25,900 nucleotides of DNA from a virus. Below are positions 5,358 through 14,378 of this stretch, in pieces (position 1 is the first letter of the stretch; the number at the start of each line of letters is the position of its first letter). The translations under genes and the position numbers were made by a program. The stretch is taken from IMG/VR virus record IMGVR_UViG_3300020472_000149, positions 1-25,900 of that record. The stretch is one strand, 5' to 3'. The notes beneath the pieces were generated by a model. It saw only the letters and a program-made list of their open reading frames with translations. It had not been told where the DNA came from and did not search any database.

Positions 5358-7570
5358 TGTACAAACAAGATTTATATAGAATATTACCTAATTATGTTAA
5401 ACCTAAAGTTCTTAAAAGAAATAATAGGTATAAAAAATGGGAGTATGGTTATAATGAGGAACATGATTTTATAGTAATTAGTAAATCAGGAATGATTGGT
5501 GATGTCTATGAAATACAAGGTTTAAAAATAGCACTTCCAAATACACCTAAAGATATTTATAGATTTAAAAATGATAAATGGAGTAAGGTTGAATATCCTA
5601 AAGTTTTAAGTAAAATAAAAACTGTTTTTCATTGGAGAGAATATCCAGAAGATTTTAAAGAAAAATGGTATGGATATATTGATAGTGAATTTAAAAAACG
5701 TGAAGAAGGTTTTTGGTTTTATAACAAAGGGATTCCTACTTATTTAACTGGAACACATTACATGTATTTACAATGGAGTAAGATTGACGTGGGACCTCCA
5801 GATTTTAGAGAAGCTAATAGATTGTTTTTTATTTTTTGGGAAGCATGTAAAGCAGATGATAGATGTTACGGCATGTGTTATCTTAAAAATCGTAGATCTG
5901 GTTTTTCATTTATGGCTTCAGGAGAAGTTGTTAATTTAGCAAGTATATCAAGTGATTCAAGATATGGAATATTATCTAAAACTGGACCAGATGCAAAAAA
6001 GATGTTTACTGATAAGGTTGTTCCTATTTCAGTTAACTATCCTTTCTTTTTTAAGCCCATCCAAGATGGTATGGATCGACCTAAAACAGAATTAGCATAT
6101 AGAGTACCAGCTTCTAAATTTACTAGAAAAAGTATTGAATCTGGAAGTGAAGTTGTAGACTTAGAAGGTCTTGATACTACTATTGATTGGAAGAATACTG
6201 GAGATAATAGTTATGATGGTGAAAAATTAAAACTGTTAGTACACGATGAAAGTGGTAAATGGGAAAGACCTAATAATATATTAAACAACTGGAGGGTTAC
6301 AAAAACAACTTTAAGACTTGGTAGTAGAATTATAGGTAAATGCATGATGGGTTCTACTTCTAATGCTTTAGATAAAGGAGGTAGAAATTTTAAAAAACTA
6401 TATGATGACTCAGATGTTACAAAAAGAAACGCCAATGGACAGACTCGCTCAGGACTCTATTCTTTGTTCATACCTATGGAATGGAACTACGAAGGATACA
6501 TTGATTCTTATGGCATACCTGTATTCGAAACCCCAACACGGATCGTTGAAGGTCCACATGGGACAAAAATTAGACTTGGAGTAATAGAGTATTGGGATAA
6601 TGAAGTTGAAGGTTTAAAAGAAGATCAAGATGGTTTAAATGAATTTTATAGACAATTCCCTAGAACCACTAAACACGCTTTTAGAGATGAATCTAAAGAA
6701 TCTTTATTTAATTTAACAAAGATCTATCAACAAATAGATTACAACGAAGATATTAGAAGCTCTATAAATGTAACGAAAGGAAGTTTTCAATGGGAAAACG
6801 GAGAGCAAGACAGTAGAGTAATATTTATACCTAACCCACAAGGAAGATTTTTAGTGACTTGGGTTCCAGAAGTTAGTTTACAAAATAGAAGATATATTAA
6901 AAATGGAATTAATTATCCTGGTAATGAACATATGGGTGCGTTTGGATGTGACCCTTATGATATATCAGGAACAGTAGATCGAAGAGGATCTAACGGATCT
7001 TTACATGGATTAACTAAGTTTTCTATGGAAAGTCATCCACCAAATCATTTTTTCTTAGAATATATAGCAAGACCTCAAACTGCTGAGATATTCTTTGAAG
7101 ATGTTTTAATGGCATGTGTATTTTATGGAATGCCAATACTTGCAGAGAATAACAAACCTAGACTACTTTATTATTTTAAACGTAGAGGTTATAGAGGTTT
7201 TGCAATGAACAGACCAGATAAAAGAAGAAATAAATTATCTGTAACAGAAAGAGAAATAGGTGGAATACCTAACTCAAGCGAAGATATTAAACAAGCACAT
7301 GCTTCAGCTATTGAAACATATATAGAACATTTTGTTGGATTAAAGGAAACAGGATATGGTGATATGTATTTTCAAAGAACATTAGAAGATTGGGCAAGAT
7401 TCAATATAAATAATAGAACAACACATGATGCTTCTATTAGTTCTGGATTAGCTTTAATGGCTTGTAACAAACATAGATATGCACCTAATACAGTACGTGA
7501 ATTAGAACCTGTAGATTTAGGTATAAAAAAATACGACAATAAAGGATATACATCAAAAATTATAAGTTAA
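5357..7570 (+). CDS. Terminase large subunit (TerL)
   Basis: 737 residues, ATP-driven DNA packaging motor and headful/cos nuclease. The ATPase half has an arginine-bearing, atypical Walker A-like segment (LKNRRSGFSF, about 176-185), a clear Walker B (KLLVHDES, D297/E298) and a coupling motif (MMGSTSNA, about 332-339). The RNase H-like nuclease half has the three acidic positions expected: D532 in GAFGCDPYD, E597 in ILAENNKP and D691 in THDASISSGLA. The length is within the larger end of the family, and the start overlaps the preceding stop (TAATG). A patch around 6421-6600 has visibly higher G+C than its flanks. The portal ATG follows its stop directly. Identification is firm; the catalytic assignments are from motif reading. 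Confidence 0.93.
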   Translation: MYKQDLYRILPNYVKPKVLKRNNRYKKWEYGYNEEHDFIVISKSGMIGDVYEIQGLKIALPNTPKDIYRFKNDKWSKVEYPKVLSKIKTVFHWREYPEDFKEKWYGYIDSEFKKREEGFWFYNKGIPTYLTGTHYMYLQWSKIDVGPPDFREANRLFFIFWEACKADDRCYGMCYLKNRRSGFSFMASGEVVNLASISSDSRYGILSKTGPDAKKMFTDKVVPISVNYPFFFKPIQDGMDRPKTELAYRVPASKFTRKSIESGSEVVDLEGLDTTIDWKNTGDNSYDGEKLKLLVHDESGKWERPNNILNNWRVTKTTLRLGSRIIGKCMMGSTSNALDKGGRNFKKLYDDSDVTKRNANGQTRSGLYSLFIPMEWNYEGYIDSYGIPVFETPTRIVEGPHGTKIRLGVIEYWDNEVEGLKEDQDGLNEFYRQFPRTTKHAFRDESKESLFNLTKIYQQIDYNEDIRSSINVTKGSFQWENGEQDSRVIFIPNPQGRFLVTWVPEVSLQNRRYIKNGINYPGNEHMGAFGCDPYDISGTVDRRGSNGSLHGLTKFSMESHPPNHFFLEYIARPQTAEIFFEDVLMACVFYGMPILAENNKPRLLYYFKRRGYRGFAMNRPDKRRNKLSVTEREIGGIPNSSEDIKQAHASAIETYIEHFVGLKETGYGDMYFQRTLEDWARFNINNRTTHDASISSGLALMACNKHRYAPNTVRELEPVDLGIKKYDNKGYTSKIIS

Positions 7571-9958
7571 ATGAATATATATAGTAATACTAATAGCCCT
7601 TTTCCTAGTCAAGTAGTGAGTGATGCTGAGAAAGCTACTTGGGAATATGGTGGTCAAGTCGCTCAAGCAATAGAGCAAGAGTGGTTTCGAGTAGGAAGAG
7701 CTAATGGTAATAGATATTTGACTAATTGGAATAATTATCACCAATTAAGATTATATGCTAGAGGTGAACAATCAGTACAAAAATATAAAGATGAATTAGC
7801 TATAAACGGTGATTTATCATATCTTAATTTAGATTGGAAACCAGTTCCTATATTATCAAAATTTGTGGATATAGTAGTTAATGGTATATCTCAAAAAACT
7901 TATGATATAAAAGCATATGCTCAAGACCCTGAATCTATTAAGAAAAGAACACAGTACGCTTCTAAGATTTATGAAGACATGTTATCTAAAGAATATCTAG
8001 AAATGATAAAAGAAACTTTAGGTATTGATTTGTATCAAACTCCAGATCTTGAGCTTATTCCTGAGACTAGAGACGAGTTAGAACTTCATATGCAGTTGAA
8101 CTATAAACAATCAGTAGAAATAGCAGAAGAAGAAGCTATTTCTAGCGTATTAGCTCAAAACAAATATGATTTAATAAGACGTAGGTTAAATATGGATCTA
8201 ACAGTTTGTGGTATTGCAGCTGCTAAAACAAGTTTTAATACTGCTAATGGAGTGACAGTTGACTACGTAGATCCAGCTTACATGATATATTCTTATACAG
8301 AAGATCCAAATTTTGAAGATATATATTATGTAGGGGAATTAAAAGCTATTACAATACCTGAACTTAAAAAAGAATTTCCTAATATATCCCAAGAAGAATT
8401 AAAGAAAATACAAGAAATGCCGGGTAATAGATCTTATGTTACAGGATGGGGTGATTATGATGAAAATACAGTACAAGTTTTATACTTTGATTATAAAACA
8501 TATCATAACCAAGTATTTAAAATAAAACAAACTGATCAAGGTTTGATGAAAGCTATTGAAAAACCTGATACCTTTAATCCACCTGAAAATGATAATTTTG
8601 AAAGAGTATCTAGATCAATAGAGGTTTTATATAGTGGAGCTAAAGTATTAGGCACAGATACAATGTTAAAATGGGGTTTAGCTGAAAATATGTCTAGACC
8701 AATGGCTGATACTACTAAGGTTAGAATGAATTACGCGATTTGTGCACCTAGAATATATAAAGGTAGAATAGAATCTATTGTTAGTAAATGTATAGGGTTT
8801 GCTGATATGATTCAATTAACTCATTTAAAACTCCAACAAGTAATTTCTAGATTAGTTCCAGATGGTGTTTATTTAGATATGGATGGGCTTGCGGAAGTAG
8901 ACCTTGGTAATGGTACTAATTATAATGCAGCTGAAGCATTAAACATGTATTTCCAAACTGGTTCGATAGTTGGTAGATCATTGACCCAAGAGGGTGATAT
9001 GAATCCTGGTAAAGTTCCTATTCAAGAATTAAATTCTTCAGCAGGTGGAGCTAAAATACAAAGCTTAATTCAAACATATCAATATTATCTACAAATGATA
9101 AGAGATGTGACCGGATTAAACGAAGCAAGAGATGGAACCACGCCTGATAGAAATACTTTAGTTGGATTACAAAAAATAGCAGCTAACGCTTCTAATACAG
9201 CAACTAGACACATTGTACAATCTAGTTTATATATAACTTTACAGTTAGCAGAAAATATAGGATTAAAAATAGCAGACGCATTAGAATTTCCATTAACAAA
9301 ATCTGCTTTACAAAATTCTATATCTACATTTAATATTAAAACATTAGAAGAGATAGTTAATCTTAATCTTCATGATTTTGGTATATTCTTAGAACTAGAA
9401 CCAGACGAAGAAGAACAAGCTAAATTAGAAGAAAATATACAAGTAGCTTTACAGTCACAAGGTATAGATTTAGAAGACGCTATTGATTTAAGACAAATTA
9501 AAAATCTTAAATTAGCTAATCAAATGCTTAAAGTTAAGCGTAAATCTAAAATGCTTCAGGATCAAGAGATGCAACAAGCTAATATACAAGCTCAAGCTCA
9601 AGCTCAAGCTGAAACTGCTGAAAAAACAGCTATGTCAGAAGTACAGAAGCAACAAGCGATTAGTGGTGCTAATGTAGAATATGAAAAAGCTAAGAGTGAG
9701 TTTGAAAAAGATCGCATGCAATTACAGGCTCAGTTAGATCAACAAAAAATAGCTCTTGAACATCAAAACGCGATGGAATTAGAGGGAGCTAAAACACAAG
9801 CAAAATCACAAAAAGAAGCGGAAATAGAAGACCGTAAAGATAAAAGAATAAAAATGGAGGGTACTCAACAAAGCAAAATGATTGAGCAACGCCAAACAGA
9901 TAGTCCAGCTATTGATTTTGAACAAAACGCAGGATTAAACATGGAACCTTTCATGTAG
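7571..9958 (+). CDS. Portal protein
   Basis: 795 residues. It begins MNIYSNTNSPFPSQ immediately after the TerL stop. A helical wing/stem region follows (YHQLRLYARGEQSVQKYKDE, then DWKPVPILSKFVDIVVNGIS near residues 95-115), typical of large portals in Bacteroidota podoviruses. A further segment (MDLTVCGIAAAKTSFN, then VDYVDPAYMIYSY, about 210-245) is the portal core. The region GLNEARDGTTPDRNTLVG (about 514-531) is a conserved-looking portal motif. From about residue 640 the protein becomes a long Gln/Ala/Lys/Glu coiled coil (IQAQAQAQAETAEKTA onward), consistent with a barrel-like extension into the capsid. It forms the dodecameric DNA entry ring with TerL. Position and architecture make this secure, though individual active residues do not apply. 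Confidence 0.9.
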   Translation: MNIYSNTNSPFPSQVVSDAEKATWEYGGQVAQAIEQEWFRVGRANGNRYLTNWNNYHQLRLYARGEQSVQKYKDELAINGDLSYLNLDWKPVPILSKFVDIVVNGISQKTYDIKAYAQDPESIKKRTQYASKIYEDMLSKEYLEMIKETLGIDLYQTPDLELIPETRDELELHMQLNYKQSVEIAEEEAISSVLAQNKYDLIRRRLNMDLTVCGIAAAKTSFNTANGVTVDYVDPAYMIYSYTEDPNFEDIYYVGELKAITIPELKKEFPNISQEELKKIQEMPGNRSYVTGWGDYDENTVQVLYFDYKTYHNQVFKIKQTDQGLMKAIEKPDTFNPPENDNFERVSRSIEVLYSGAKVLGTDTMLKWGLAENMSRPMADTTKVRMNYAICAPRIYKGRIESIVSKCIGFADMIQLTHLKLQQVISRLVPDGVYLDMDGLAEVDLGNGTNYNAAEALNMYFQTGSIVGRSLTQEGDMNPGKVPIQELNSSAGGAKIQSLIQTYQYYLQMIRDVTGLNEARDGTTPDRNTLVGLQKIAANASNTATRHIVQSSLYITLQLAENIGLKIADALEFPLTKSALQNSISTFNIKTLEEIVNLNLHDFGIFLELEPDEEEQAKLEENIQVALQSQGIDLEDAIDLRQIKNLKLANQMLKVKRKSKMLQDQEMQQANIQAQAQAQAETAEKTAMSEVQKQQAISGANVEYEKAKSEFEKDRMQLQAQLDQQKIALEHQNAMELEGAKTQAKSQKEAEIEDRKDKRIKMEGTQQSKMIEQRQTDSPAIDFEQNAGLNMEPFM
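9587..9610 (+). repeat. Four CAAGCT hexamer copies in the portal gene
   Basis: Perfect in-frame tandem hexamers encode alternating Gln-Ala in the portal's C-terminal coiled coil. Copy-number change would alter the coil by two residues per unit without a frameshift. Confidence 0.85.
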
Positions 9959-9964
9959 TTTTAA

Positions 9965-9989
9965 TTTTTAATTATATTATATTATGTCA
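9965..9989 (+). repeat. Copy 1 of a 25-bp start-site element
   Basis: This A/T element runs into and past the ATG at 9984 (core TTTTTAATTATATTATATTA, then TGTCA). It is identical over 25 bases to 12742-12766, which spans the start at 12761. It probably sets translation initiation, and possibly transcription, of the two genes at equal strength. Confidence 0.75.
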
Positions 9990-11207
9990 GAAACAAAAAC
10001 AACTTCTCAAGAAGAAGTAAAACAAGAGGGTGACTTTAAATTAAAGTCTAAACCTAAAAAACCAAAACAATTGGTTAAAGAAGAAAAAGTAAAAAAAGTA
10101 AAAATAAATCCTAGAGAACCTTTAATAGAACTCGAAGATAATATTACTAAAGTAGAAATAAAAACAGAAGAAGATGCCATTCCAATCGGAGAAACAGAGA
10201 AAGTATCTGTGGGAGAATCATCCGGAGATAGCCCAGAGATGGGAGAACCTGTACAAGAGTCCAACAAGACTACTGAAGGGTTTTCTCCAATCACCGAAGT
10301 CACAGAAGAAGAAGTAAAAACATCTACAGAACCTAAAAACTTAGTTGTAGATGAAGTGTCTGAATCTATGCCAAAAATAGATTTACCAGAAAATATAGAG
10401 AAACTTGTGGACTTCATGAAAGAAACTGGTGGTACTATAGAAGATTATACTAGATTAAACGCAGATTATTCTAATATAAATGAAGAGGCACTGTTAAAAG
10501 AATATTATAAAAAATCTAAACCACATCTTAATGATGAGGAAATAGGTTTTGTAATGGAAGAAAATTTTCATTATGATAGAGAAGTTGACGAAGAGCGAGA
10601 CGTCAAGAAAAAGAAACTCGCTAAAAAAGAAGCGATTGCAGAAGCTAAAAGCTATTTGGAGGACTTGAAACAAAAATATTACGACGAGATCAAGTTGAGA
10701 CCGGGTGTTACTCAAGAACAACAAAAAGCTACGGAATTCTTTAATCGCTATAATGAGCAACAAGCAAACGCTGAGCAACTACACGAAAACTTTAAACAAA
10801 AAACTAAAGAGTTATTCAATAACGATTTCAAAGGTTTTGATATCAATGTGGGGGATAAAAAATATAAGTATAATGTTCAAAATCGTGATACAGTTGCCGA
10901 GAATCAATCAAACATTAGCAATCTAATCGGGAAGTTCCTAGATGCAGAAGGCAATATAACAGACCCGATTGGTTATCACAAAGCAATGTATGCTGCTGAT
11001 AATGTAGATCAAATCGCTAGTCATTTTTATGAACAAGGCAGGGCGGATGCTGTAAAAGATGTAGTAAAAACATCTAAAAATCTTTCTGATGTGAAAGCAA
11101 GAGAAGGAAATACAGGTGAAGTTTTTGTCGGAGGTTTCAAAGTAAAATCTATTAGTGGTCAAGATTCTACAAAATTGAGAATTAAAAAACGAAAATTTAA
11201 CAATTAA
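9984..11207 (+). CDS. Capsid scaffold-like protein
   Basis: 407 residues between portal and major capsid protein, the usual place for a scaffold or scaffold/protease. The N-terminal 130 residues are low-complexity Lys/Glu/Thr/Ser (acidic overall). A helical middle (about 140-300) contains EEALLKEYYKKSKPHLNDEE and long Glu/Lys coils. The C-terminus ends basic and compact (STKLRIKKRKFNN), like the capsid-binding tails of scaffolds. No serine-protease triad or other protease motif is visible, so a pure scaffold is favoured. Start by ATG in the 25-bp element. Two stretches (near 10130-10300 and 10590-10800) look richer in G+C than the rest. Confidence 0.75.
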   Translation: MSETKTTSQEEVKQEGDFKLKSKPKKPKQLVKEEKVKKVKINPREPLIELEDNITKVEIKTEEDAIPIGETEKVSVGESSGDSPEMGEPVQESNKTTEGFSPITEVTEEEVKTSTEPKNLVVDEVSESMPKIDLPENIEKLVDFMKETGGTIEDYTRLNADYSNINEEALLKEYYKKSKPHLNDEEIGFVMEENFHYDREVDEERDVKKKKLAKKEAIAEAKSYLEDLKQKYYDEIKLRPGVTQEQQKATEFFNRYNEQQANAEQLHENFKQKTKELFNNDFKGFDINVGDKKYKYNVQNRDTVAENQSNISNLIGKFLDAEGNITDPIGYHKAMYAADNVDQIASHFYEQGRADAVKDVVKTSKNLSDVKAREGNTGEVFVGGFKVKSISGQDSTKLRIKKRKFNN

Positions 11208-11219
11208 AATTAACAAATT

Positions 11220-12683
11220 ATGAGTTTAACTCCACAATTTGGAAGTATTGTTCCTTCGCAAGTTCAGCAAACATTAGCTTCAAACTATTTAACGTTTGAT
11301 GCTGGTGGGGAAACATTTGCGCAACAATATTTACCAGAAATTTACGAGCAAGAAGTAGAGCGTTATGGAAACAGAACGTTATCTGGCTTCTTAAGAATGG
11401 TCGGTGCAGAAATGCCTATGACCTCAGATCAAGTAATCTGGTCTGAACAAAACAGATTACACATCGCATATGACGATTGTAGTGTGGCTGCAGCAGGTGC
11501 TAACAACGCATCAGTAGTTACTATTGGCGGTGGCGCAACAGCTACTAACGTTATATCAATTAATGATACTGTAGTTCTTCTAGACCCAGCAACGGGTGCA
11601 GAAGCTAAAGGTATTGTAACTAACAGAGCTGCTGGTGTAGGTGGTGTTGGAACCGCTACGGTTCAACCATTCGCTGCAACTACTTTTGCTGTACAAGGAA
11701 TCACGATTGCAAGTGCAACAATTAAGATGTTTGTTTATGGTTCTGCTTATGTAAAAGGATCATCTATGACAGGTGGTACTCTTGCTAACGGGAGTGTAGA
11801 TAGAATCTCAGTTGAGCCTTCATTTACACAGTATGCTAACTCACCAGTTATTATTAGAAACCAATACGTAGTTAATGGTTCTGATATGGCTCAAATCGGT
11901 TGGGTAGAAGTATCTACTGAAGATGGAGCTTCTGGATACCTTTGGTATTTAAAAGCTGAGTCTGAAACTAGATTACGTTTTGAAGATTACTTAGAAATGG
12001 CAATGGTAGAAGGTGAATTAAATGCAAACGGTGGTCCTGTTGCAGGAACTGCGGTTGCTAATTTACCAGGTACACAAGGTTTATTTGCTGCAATTAACGA
12101 TAGAGGTAACGTAGAAGTAGGATTTACTGCTGCTAACGGACTTGATGAGTTTGATGCAATTCTTAAAAACCTAGATACTCAAGGTGCTATAGAAGAAAAC
12201 ATGATGTTTTTACAAAGACAAACTGCTTTAGATTTTGATGATATGCTTGCGGGTATATCTGCAGGATTCAACGGTGGTGTTGCTTTTGGTTTATTTGAAA
12301 ACTCAGAAGAAATGGCTTTAAACTTAGGTTTTAGCGGTTTCAGAAGAGGTTCTTATGACTTCTATAAAACTGATTGGAAATACTTAAACGACGCTTCTAC
12401 AAGAGGTGGTATCGTTGGTGTTAATTCAATTGAAGGTGTATTAGTACCTGCTGGAACAAGTACAGTTTATGATCAAATTTTAGGAACTAACGTACGTAGA
12501 CCTTTCTTACATATAAGATATAGAGCGTCTCAAGCTGACGATAGAAGAATGAAATCTTGGTTAACTGGTTCTGCTGGTGGTGCTTACACATCTACTCTTG
12601 ATGCAATGGAAGTTAACTTCCTTTCAGAAAGATGTTTAGTAACTCAAGCTGCTAACAACTTTGTATTATTCAAAGGAATCTAA
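11220..12683 (+). CDS. Major capsid protein (HK97-fold)
   Basis: 487 residues following the scaffold, with a mild increase in G+C as expected for an abundant protein. The N-terminal arm (MSLTPQFGSIVPSQVQQTLA) and the LTFDAGGETFAQQYLPEIYEQEVERYG helix resemble major capsid proteins of marine Bacteroidota and crAss-like phages as I recall. A Gly/Ala/Val/Thr-rich insertion at about 85-190 (SVVTIGGGATATNVISINDT) looks like a beta insertion domain. The C-terminal half (EENMMFLQRQTALDFDDML, then TDWKYLNDASTRGGIVGVN, then ERCLVTQAANNFVLFKGI) has the helix/loop/strand pattern of the P- and A-domain ends. It is the likely client of the co-chaperonin at 4532-5137. Followed by a strong terminator. Confidence 0.85.
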   Translation: MSLTPQFGSIVPSQVQQTLASNYLTFDAGGETFAQQYLPEIYEQEVERYGNRTLSGFLRMVGAEMPMTSDQVIWSEQNRLHIAYDDCSVAAAGANNASVVTIGGGATATNVISINDTVVLLDPATGAEAKGIVTNRAAGVGGVGTATVQPFAATTFAVQGITIASATIKMFVYGSAYVKGSSMTGGTLANGSVDRISVEPSFTQYANSPVIIRNQYVVNGSDMAQIGWVEVSTEDGASGYLWYLKAESETRLRFEDYLEMAMVEGELNANGGPVAGTAVANLPGTQGLFAAINDRGNVEVGFTAANGLDEFDAILKNLDTQGAIEENMMFLQRQTALDFDDMLAGISAGFNGGVAFGLFENSEEMALNLGFSGFRRGSYDFYKTDWKYLNDASTRGGIVGVNSIEGVLVPAGTSTVYDQILGTNVRRPFLHIRYRASQADDRRMKSWLTGSAGGAYTSTLDAMEVNFLSERCLVTQAANNFVLFKGI

Positions 12684-12695
12684 ATGATTCAATAT

Positions 12696-12736
12696 TAATA
12701 ATTATCCCTGTCTTCGGGCAGGGTGATTATTATTTT
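12696..12736 (+). terminator. Strong intrinsic terminator, UUCG tetraloop
   Basis: The upper stem CCCTGTC (12706-12712) pairs with GGCAGGG (12717-12723) around a C(UUCG)G loop, a very stable tetraloop. Below one bulged T (12705), TAATAATTA (12696-12704) pairs with TGATTATTA (12724-12732). A short T-run (12733-12736) follows. It lies 12 bases past the capsid gene stop, so it should end or thin transcription after the most abundant gene and protect its 3' end. Confidence 0.85.
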
Positions 12737-12741
12737 ATAAC

Positions 12742-12766
12742 TTTTTAATTATATTATATTATGTCA
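12742..12766 (+). repeat. Copy 2 of a 25-bp start-site element
   Basis: Identical to 9965-9989, and again spanning the start codon (12761) with the first codons of MSKTK. It sits immediately after the capsid terminator, so it may also contain or adjoin a promoter for the tail genes. No TAnnTTTG -7 box is visible inside it. Confidence 0.75.
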
Positions 12767-13555
12767 AAAACAAAAGAAAAAAAAGAAACAAAACCAACTA
12801 TTTCTTCATACAGAGAACAAGGTTGGGAAATAAAAGATAGAATTTACTATCTTAAAGGGGATAAAACTCCTTTAACATTAACTATACCAGGAAAGCATAC
12901 TAAAAAACATGCTTTATTATGGTTTGATGAAAAAACAGGTGAATCAAGAGAACTTAGATATGCCACTAATCAATCATCTCCTCTAGTAGATGAACAAAAA
13001 GGAGAGTGTACAATGGGACATATCATATTTAGAGATGGAACATTAAAGGTAAAAAGAAATAATCAAGCTTTACAAAAATTATTATCTTTATACCACCCAT
13101 TAAAAAATAGAATATATGCTGAGTTTAGTGCTGTAGCTGAAGCAACAGATGATTTACAAGATTTAAACTTAGAAATAGATGCTTTAAATGCTGCTAGAAC
13201 AATGGAAGTAGATCATGCAGAGGCAATTCTAAGAGTAGAAAAAGGATCTGCAGTTTCATCTATGAGTTCTAAAGAAATAAAAAGAGATATATTATTATTT
13301 GCTAAAAACAAACCTAAATTATTTATAAGTTTAGCAAAAGATGATAATGTTCAATTAAGAAACGTAGCGATTAGAGCTAGGGAAATTGGAATTATAAAGT
13401 TATCTCAAGATCAAAGAACCTTTACATGGGGTTCTAATGATAGAAAGTTAATGAATGTGCCGTTTGAAGAAAACCCATATTCAGCTTTCGCTGCATTTTT
13501 AAAGACTGATGAAGGTGTTGAAGTCTATAAATCTATAGAGAAACAACTTAAATAA
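12761..13555 (+). CDS. Conserved phage protein after MCP (264 aa)
   Basis: 264 residues with a Lys-rich N-terminus, a central RNNQALQKLLSLYHPLKNRIY segment, and a C-terminal half that reads as a helical winged-helix-like domain (KNKPKLFISLAKDDNVQLRN, then FTWGSNDRKLMNVP, then NPYSAFAAFLKTDEGVEVY). I recall this C-terminal pattern in many marine phages beside capsid genes, with no established function. It follows the 25-bp element and precedes a 16-bp hairpin. A virion-associated or assembly regulator role is possible. The start is fixed by the shared element. Confidence 0.75.
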   Translation: MSKTKEKKETKPTISSYREQGWEIKDRIYYLKGDKTPLTLTIPGKHTKKHALLWFDEKTGESRELRYATNQSSPLVDEQKGECTMGHIIFRDGTLKVKRNNQALQKLLSLYHPLKNRIYAEFSAVAEATDDLQDLNLEIDALNAARTMEVDHAEAILRVEKGSAVSSMSSKEIKRDILLFAKNKPKLFISLAKDDNVQLRNVAIRAREIGIIKLSQDQRTFTWGSNDRKLMNVPFEENPYSAFAAFLKTDEGVEVYKSIEKQLK

Positions 13556-13564
13556 CAAGTGATA

Positions 13565-13599
13565 ATAATATAGGGGCAGCATTGCTGCCTCTGTGTTAT
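13565..13599 (+). other. 16-bp hairpin between two structural genes
   Basis: The upper stem AGGGGCAGC (13572-13580) pairs with GCTGCCTCT (13584-13592) around ATT, with one G-T pair. ATAATAT-type flanks (13565-13571 with 13593-13599) extend it to 16 bp. An A-run rather than a T-run follows, so it is not a classic terminator. An mRNA processing or stability element is more likely, or partial attenuation. Confidence 0.55.
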
Positions 13600-13613
13600 A
13601 ATAAAAAAATATA

Positions 13614-14372
13614 ATGGCGGTAAATATAAATACAGTATACACAACAGTCTTGTACATATTAAACAAAGAACAAAGAGGGTATATTAACCCCGGTGAGTTT
13701 AACAGTTTAGCTACACAAGTACAGGAAGAAATATTTGAATCATATTTTCCAGATGGCAATCAATTAAATCGCGCTAATCAACAAAATGTACAAAATGATA
13801 CTGAGTTTTTTAACATGTTTAAAAACAATGCTTACAAACTATATCCTTTTGAAAGCAGTCAAGTTTTTACCTATAATGTAGATAATGACGCGTGGCGTTT
13901 TAGTGGTAGTGGATCATTATATAACATAGGTGAAATTATATCAGTCTACAGTACTACTAATCCTAGATATGATTCTATAACTGAATTAGTAAGTAAAAAA
14001 GATTATACTACTATAAATCAATCTAAACTAACTACTCCTACAAGCCAATATCCTTTGGCTTATATAACTAATGCAACAATATCTCCTGCGACTTCTCCAG
14101 AGGTTTTATTAAAAATATCTCCTAAACCCGATAGTGTATCGGCTAACTGTGTATTAAAACCTGCTGGTCCAGTTTGGGGATTCACTGTTGGTACATTAGG
14201 ACAGTATACTTATAGCAATGCAACTTCTACTGATTTTCAACTAGATACATCAGAGCAGGCTAATATTATTACAAAAATTTTAAAATACGCGGGAGTTATT
14301 ATAAACGACCCTACTGTTATACAAACCGCTACAGCAGAAGCACAAAAAGTAGAAGCAAACGAAAAATCTTAA
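13614..14372 (+). CDS. Neck/tail structural protein (252 aa)
   Basis: MAVNINTVYTTVLYILNKEQRGYINPGEFNSLATQVQEEIFESYFPD resembles a structural protein that recurs after the capsid genes of Bacteroidota podoviruses (INTVY...NKEQRGYI-P-EFN). The rest alternates Ser/Thr-rich loops with strands (QVFTYNVDNDAWRFSG, then ISPKPDSVSANCVLKP). Its neighbours are the 410-residue protein and the giant tail protein, so a ring or adaptor in the portal-tail connection is likely. Role inferred from order and resemblance only. ATG after A-rich leader, 14 bases past a hairpin. Confidence 0.7.
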   Translation: MAVNINTVYTTVLYILNKEQRGYINPGEFNSLATQVQEEIFESYFPDGNQLNRANQQNVQNDTEFFNMFKNNAYKLYPFESSQVFTYNVDNDAWRFSGSGSLYNIGEIISVYSTTNPRYDSITELVSKKDYTTINQSKLTTPTSQYPLAYITNATISPATSPEVLLKISPKPDSVSANCVLKPAGPVWGFTVGTLGQYTYSNATSTDFQLDTSEQANIITKILKYAGVIINDPTVIQTATAEAQKVEANEKS

Positions 14373-14378
14373 TAAAAA

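Noticed and set aside
6402-6584. 60-codon + strand frame overlapping TerL
   Set aside because: Lies entirely within the TerL frame in a higher-G+C patch; TerL motifs on both sides are intact.
9587-9610. Hexamer repeat as a CRISPR or regulatory array
   Set aside because: In-frame Gln-Ala codons in a coiled coil, with no spacers.
10007-10417. 136-codon open frame on the minus strand inside the scaffold-like gene
   Set aside because: Low-complexity Ser-rich translation that mirrors the Glu/Lys/Thr-rich sense gene; no leader, and every convincing gene is on the + strand.
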